In this document: positions 6,093 through 7,488 of the stretch, one piece after another
Layout: each line of letters starts with the position of its first letter
Numbering within the stretch: the first letter of the stretch is position 1
DNA from: an uncultured Verrucomicrobiota bacterium
Lineage (GTDB): Bacteria; Verrucomicrobiota; Kiritimatiellia; RFP12; UBA1067
DNA length: 7,488 nt
Direction: 5' to 3'
NCBI GenBank assembly: GCA_945613785.1
Contig: CALZAJ010000077.1
Coordinates: 1 to 7,488 of the forward strand
Position numbers and translations under genes: made by a program
The notes under the pieces: model-generated
The model's input: only the letters and a program-made list of their open reading frames with translations
Told to the model about the DNA's origin: nothing
Database searches by the model: none

Positions 6093-7488
6093 TCACGCCT
6101 CCTTGACGGGGACGACCTTCACGAACTTGGGGCGGTAGGACGCCCAGTTGGCGAGGATGCGCTTGCCGCGCGGGGAAGCCGTACGGGCGACGTGTTCCTC
6201 GAGAAGTCCGAGGAGTTCCTTCTCGTCGTCCGAACCGGTCTCGACGGTCGCGAGGTCGATCGAGTCGAGGTTGCAGCGGAGGTCGAAGTCGCCTGCCTCG
6301 TCGAGGACGTAGGCGACGCCGCCCGTCATGCCCGCGCCGAAGTTGACGCCGGTCGCACCGAGGACGACGACCTTGCCGCCCGTCATGTATTCGCAGCCGT
6401 GGTCGCCGACGCCTTCCGTGACGAGCGTGACGCCCGAGTTGCGGATGGCGAAGCGTTCGCCGGACTGTCCGTTCAGGAAGATCTTGCCTTCCGTGCCGCC
6501 GTAGGCGATGACGTTGCCAGCGATCATGTTCTCTTCGGGCTTGAAGCCGAGCTCGTCGTACTTCGCCGGGTCAATCGCCGGCCTGATCACGATGGTGCCG
6601 CCCGAGATGCCCTTGCCGACGAAGTCGTTGGCCTCTCCCTTGAGGTCGAAGGTCACGCCCTGCGCAAGGAACGCGCCGAACGACTGACCCGCGACGCCGG
6701 AGAAGGCGACGGTGAGGGAGTCCTCGGCCAGCGTATGCGCACCGCACTGGGTGGCGACTTCGCCCGAGAGTTCCGTGCCGACCGTGCGCTGCACGTTGGT
6801 GATGACGCGTTCGAGCTTCTGGGGCTTCTTCGCCAGCGCGGCGAAGTCGACGGCCGGCAGGAGCTCGTGGCGGTCGTAGTCGTCGAAGACATACGGATTC
6901 GCGCCCTCGGTGTAGTGGAGGCACGTGCCTTTCTCCTGGGCGAAGATGCGCGAGAACTCGAAGCCGGCCGCGCGGGCGAGGTCCTCGTTCTTCTCGAGGA
7001 GGTCGGTGCGTCCGATCGCCTCTTCCAGCGAGCGGAGACCGAGCGCGGCGAGATGCTCGCGGACGTTCTCGGCCATGAAGCGCAGGAAGGTGACGACGTG
7101 TTCGGGCTTGCCGGTGAAGTGCTTGCGCAGGCATTCGCGCTGCGTGGCGATGCCGACGGGGCAGGTGTCGCAGTGGCAGCGACGGTCCTGGATGCAGCCG
7201 ATCGAGACGAGCAGGGTCGTGCCGAAGCCGAATTCCTCAGCGCCGAGGATCGCGCCGATGACGATGTCACGGCCAGTCTTGAGCTGTCCGTCGACCTGCA
7301 GCTTGACGCGTCCGCGCAGCTCGTTCTTGACGAGCGTCTGCTGCGCTTCGGCGAGACCGAGCTCCCACGGGAGGCCGGCGTGCTTCATCGAGGTGAGCGG
7401 GGTGGCGCCCGTGCCGCCGTCAAAGCCGGAGACGAGGACGACGTCCGCATGCGCCTTGGCGACGCCTGCGGCGATCGTGCCGACGCCG
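6093..7488 (-). CDS. gltB: Glutamate synthase large (alpha) subunit, 3' part (runs off the right edge)
   Basis: The visible 464 codons are the C-terminal end of the large subunit, which makes two glutamates from glutamine and 2-oxoglutarate. The reading frame stays open through the right edge, so the methionine at 7388 is internal. Upstream of it the conserved substrate-channel segment SGFDGGTGATPLTS is read from about 7430 to 7389, directly before KHAGLPWELGLAE. The FMN-barrel end holds the iron-sulfur motif GCIQDRRCHCDTCPVGIATQ (about 7199-7140): C-x5-C-x4-C binds the 3Fe-4S cluster, here with one additional cysteine. The rest is the GXGXG beta-helix domain, with repeats such as GKGISGGTIVI, NMIAGNVIAYGGTEGKIFL and EYMTGGKVVVLG. 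The N-terminal glutamine amidotransferase domain lies outside the window. The stop codon (TGA, 6095-6093) is 44 bases before the gltD ATG, and the two genes form an operon. Confidence 0.96.
   Translation of the reverse strand, partial: GVGTIAAGVAKAHADVVLVSGFDGGTGATPLTSMKHAGLPWELGLAEAQQTLVKNELRGRVKLQVDGQLKTGRDIVIGAILGAEEFGFGTTLLVSIGCIQDRRCHCDTCPVGIATQRECLRKHFTGKPEHVVTFLRFMAENVREHLAALGLRSLEEAIGRTDLLEKNEDLARAAGFEFSRIFAQEKGTCLHYTEGANPYVFDDYDRHELLPAVDFAALAKKPQKLERVITNVQRTVGTELSGEVATQCGAHTLAEDSLTVAFSGVAGQSFGAFLAQGVTFDLKGEANDFVGKGISGGTIVIRPAIDPAKYDELGFKPEENMIAGNVIAYGGTEGKIFLNGQSGERFAIRNSGVTLVTEGVGDHGCEYMTGGKVVVLGATGVNFGAGMTGGVAYVLDEAGDFDLRCNLDSIDLATVETGSDDEKELLGLLEEHVARTASPRGKRILANWASYRPKFVKVVPVKEA

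Noticed and set aside
4990..6138. A 382-residue plus-strand open frame opposite gltD
   Set aside because: It is a shadow of gltD on the other strand, with biased composition and no recognisable motif.
6093..7388. Complete gene beginning at the methionine at 7388
   Set aside because: The frame stays open to the right edge and reads conserved GltB sequence upstream of that methionine, so the gene is partial and the methionine internal.

Overview
The window is GC-rich bacterial chromosomal DNA holding five protein-coding genes in two convergent groups. No RNA gene, CRISPR array, insertion sequence or phage-like element was seen. Secreted glycosidases next to housekeeping genes, strong G/C bias at third codon positions and a simple heptamer repeat in an intergenic gap would fit a polysaccharide-degrading gut or anaerobic-habitat bacterium, perhaps of the Verrucomicrobiota/Kiritimatiellota/Lentisphaerota group. 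This taxonomic guess is an inference by feel and carries low confidence.

Left half, plus strand (118-4570): a short AT-rich leader (1-117) precedes a signal-peptide-bearing glycoside hydrolase family 3 enzyme. Ten bases after it comes purN, the GAR formyltransferase of purine synthesis. After a 39-base gap with a good ribosome binding site comes a signal-peptide-bearing GH36-like (alpha-galactosidase type) hydrolase. All three are co-directional and closely spaced, so they could share one transcript, although purN has no obvious metabolic link to the two glycosidases. The exported enzymes would cut sugar residues from oligosaccharides outside the cytoplasm or in the periplasm.

Centre (4571-4689): a 12-bp perfect GC-rich hairpin with T-rich flanks on both sides lies between the convergent groups and looks like a shared bidirectional terminator.

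Right half, minus strand (7488-4690): the 3' part of gltB (glutamate synthase large subunit, running off the right edge) followed by gltD (small subunit). Together they make glutamate from glutamine and 2-oxoglutarate. The gltB-gltD junction is 44 bases if gltD starts at its ATG, and it is filled mostly by a tandem heptamer repeat.

I found no convincing new multi-gene system. The items most worth a second look are the heptamer repeat at the gltB-gltD junction, the departure of the GH3 enzyme from the usual sugar-binding loop motif together with its many cysteines, the divergent catalytic region of the GH36-like enzyme, and the extra cysteine in the GltB iron-sulfur motif.
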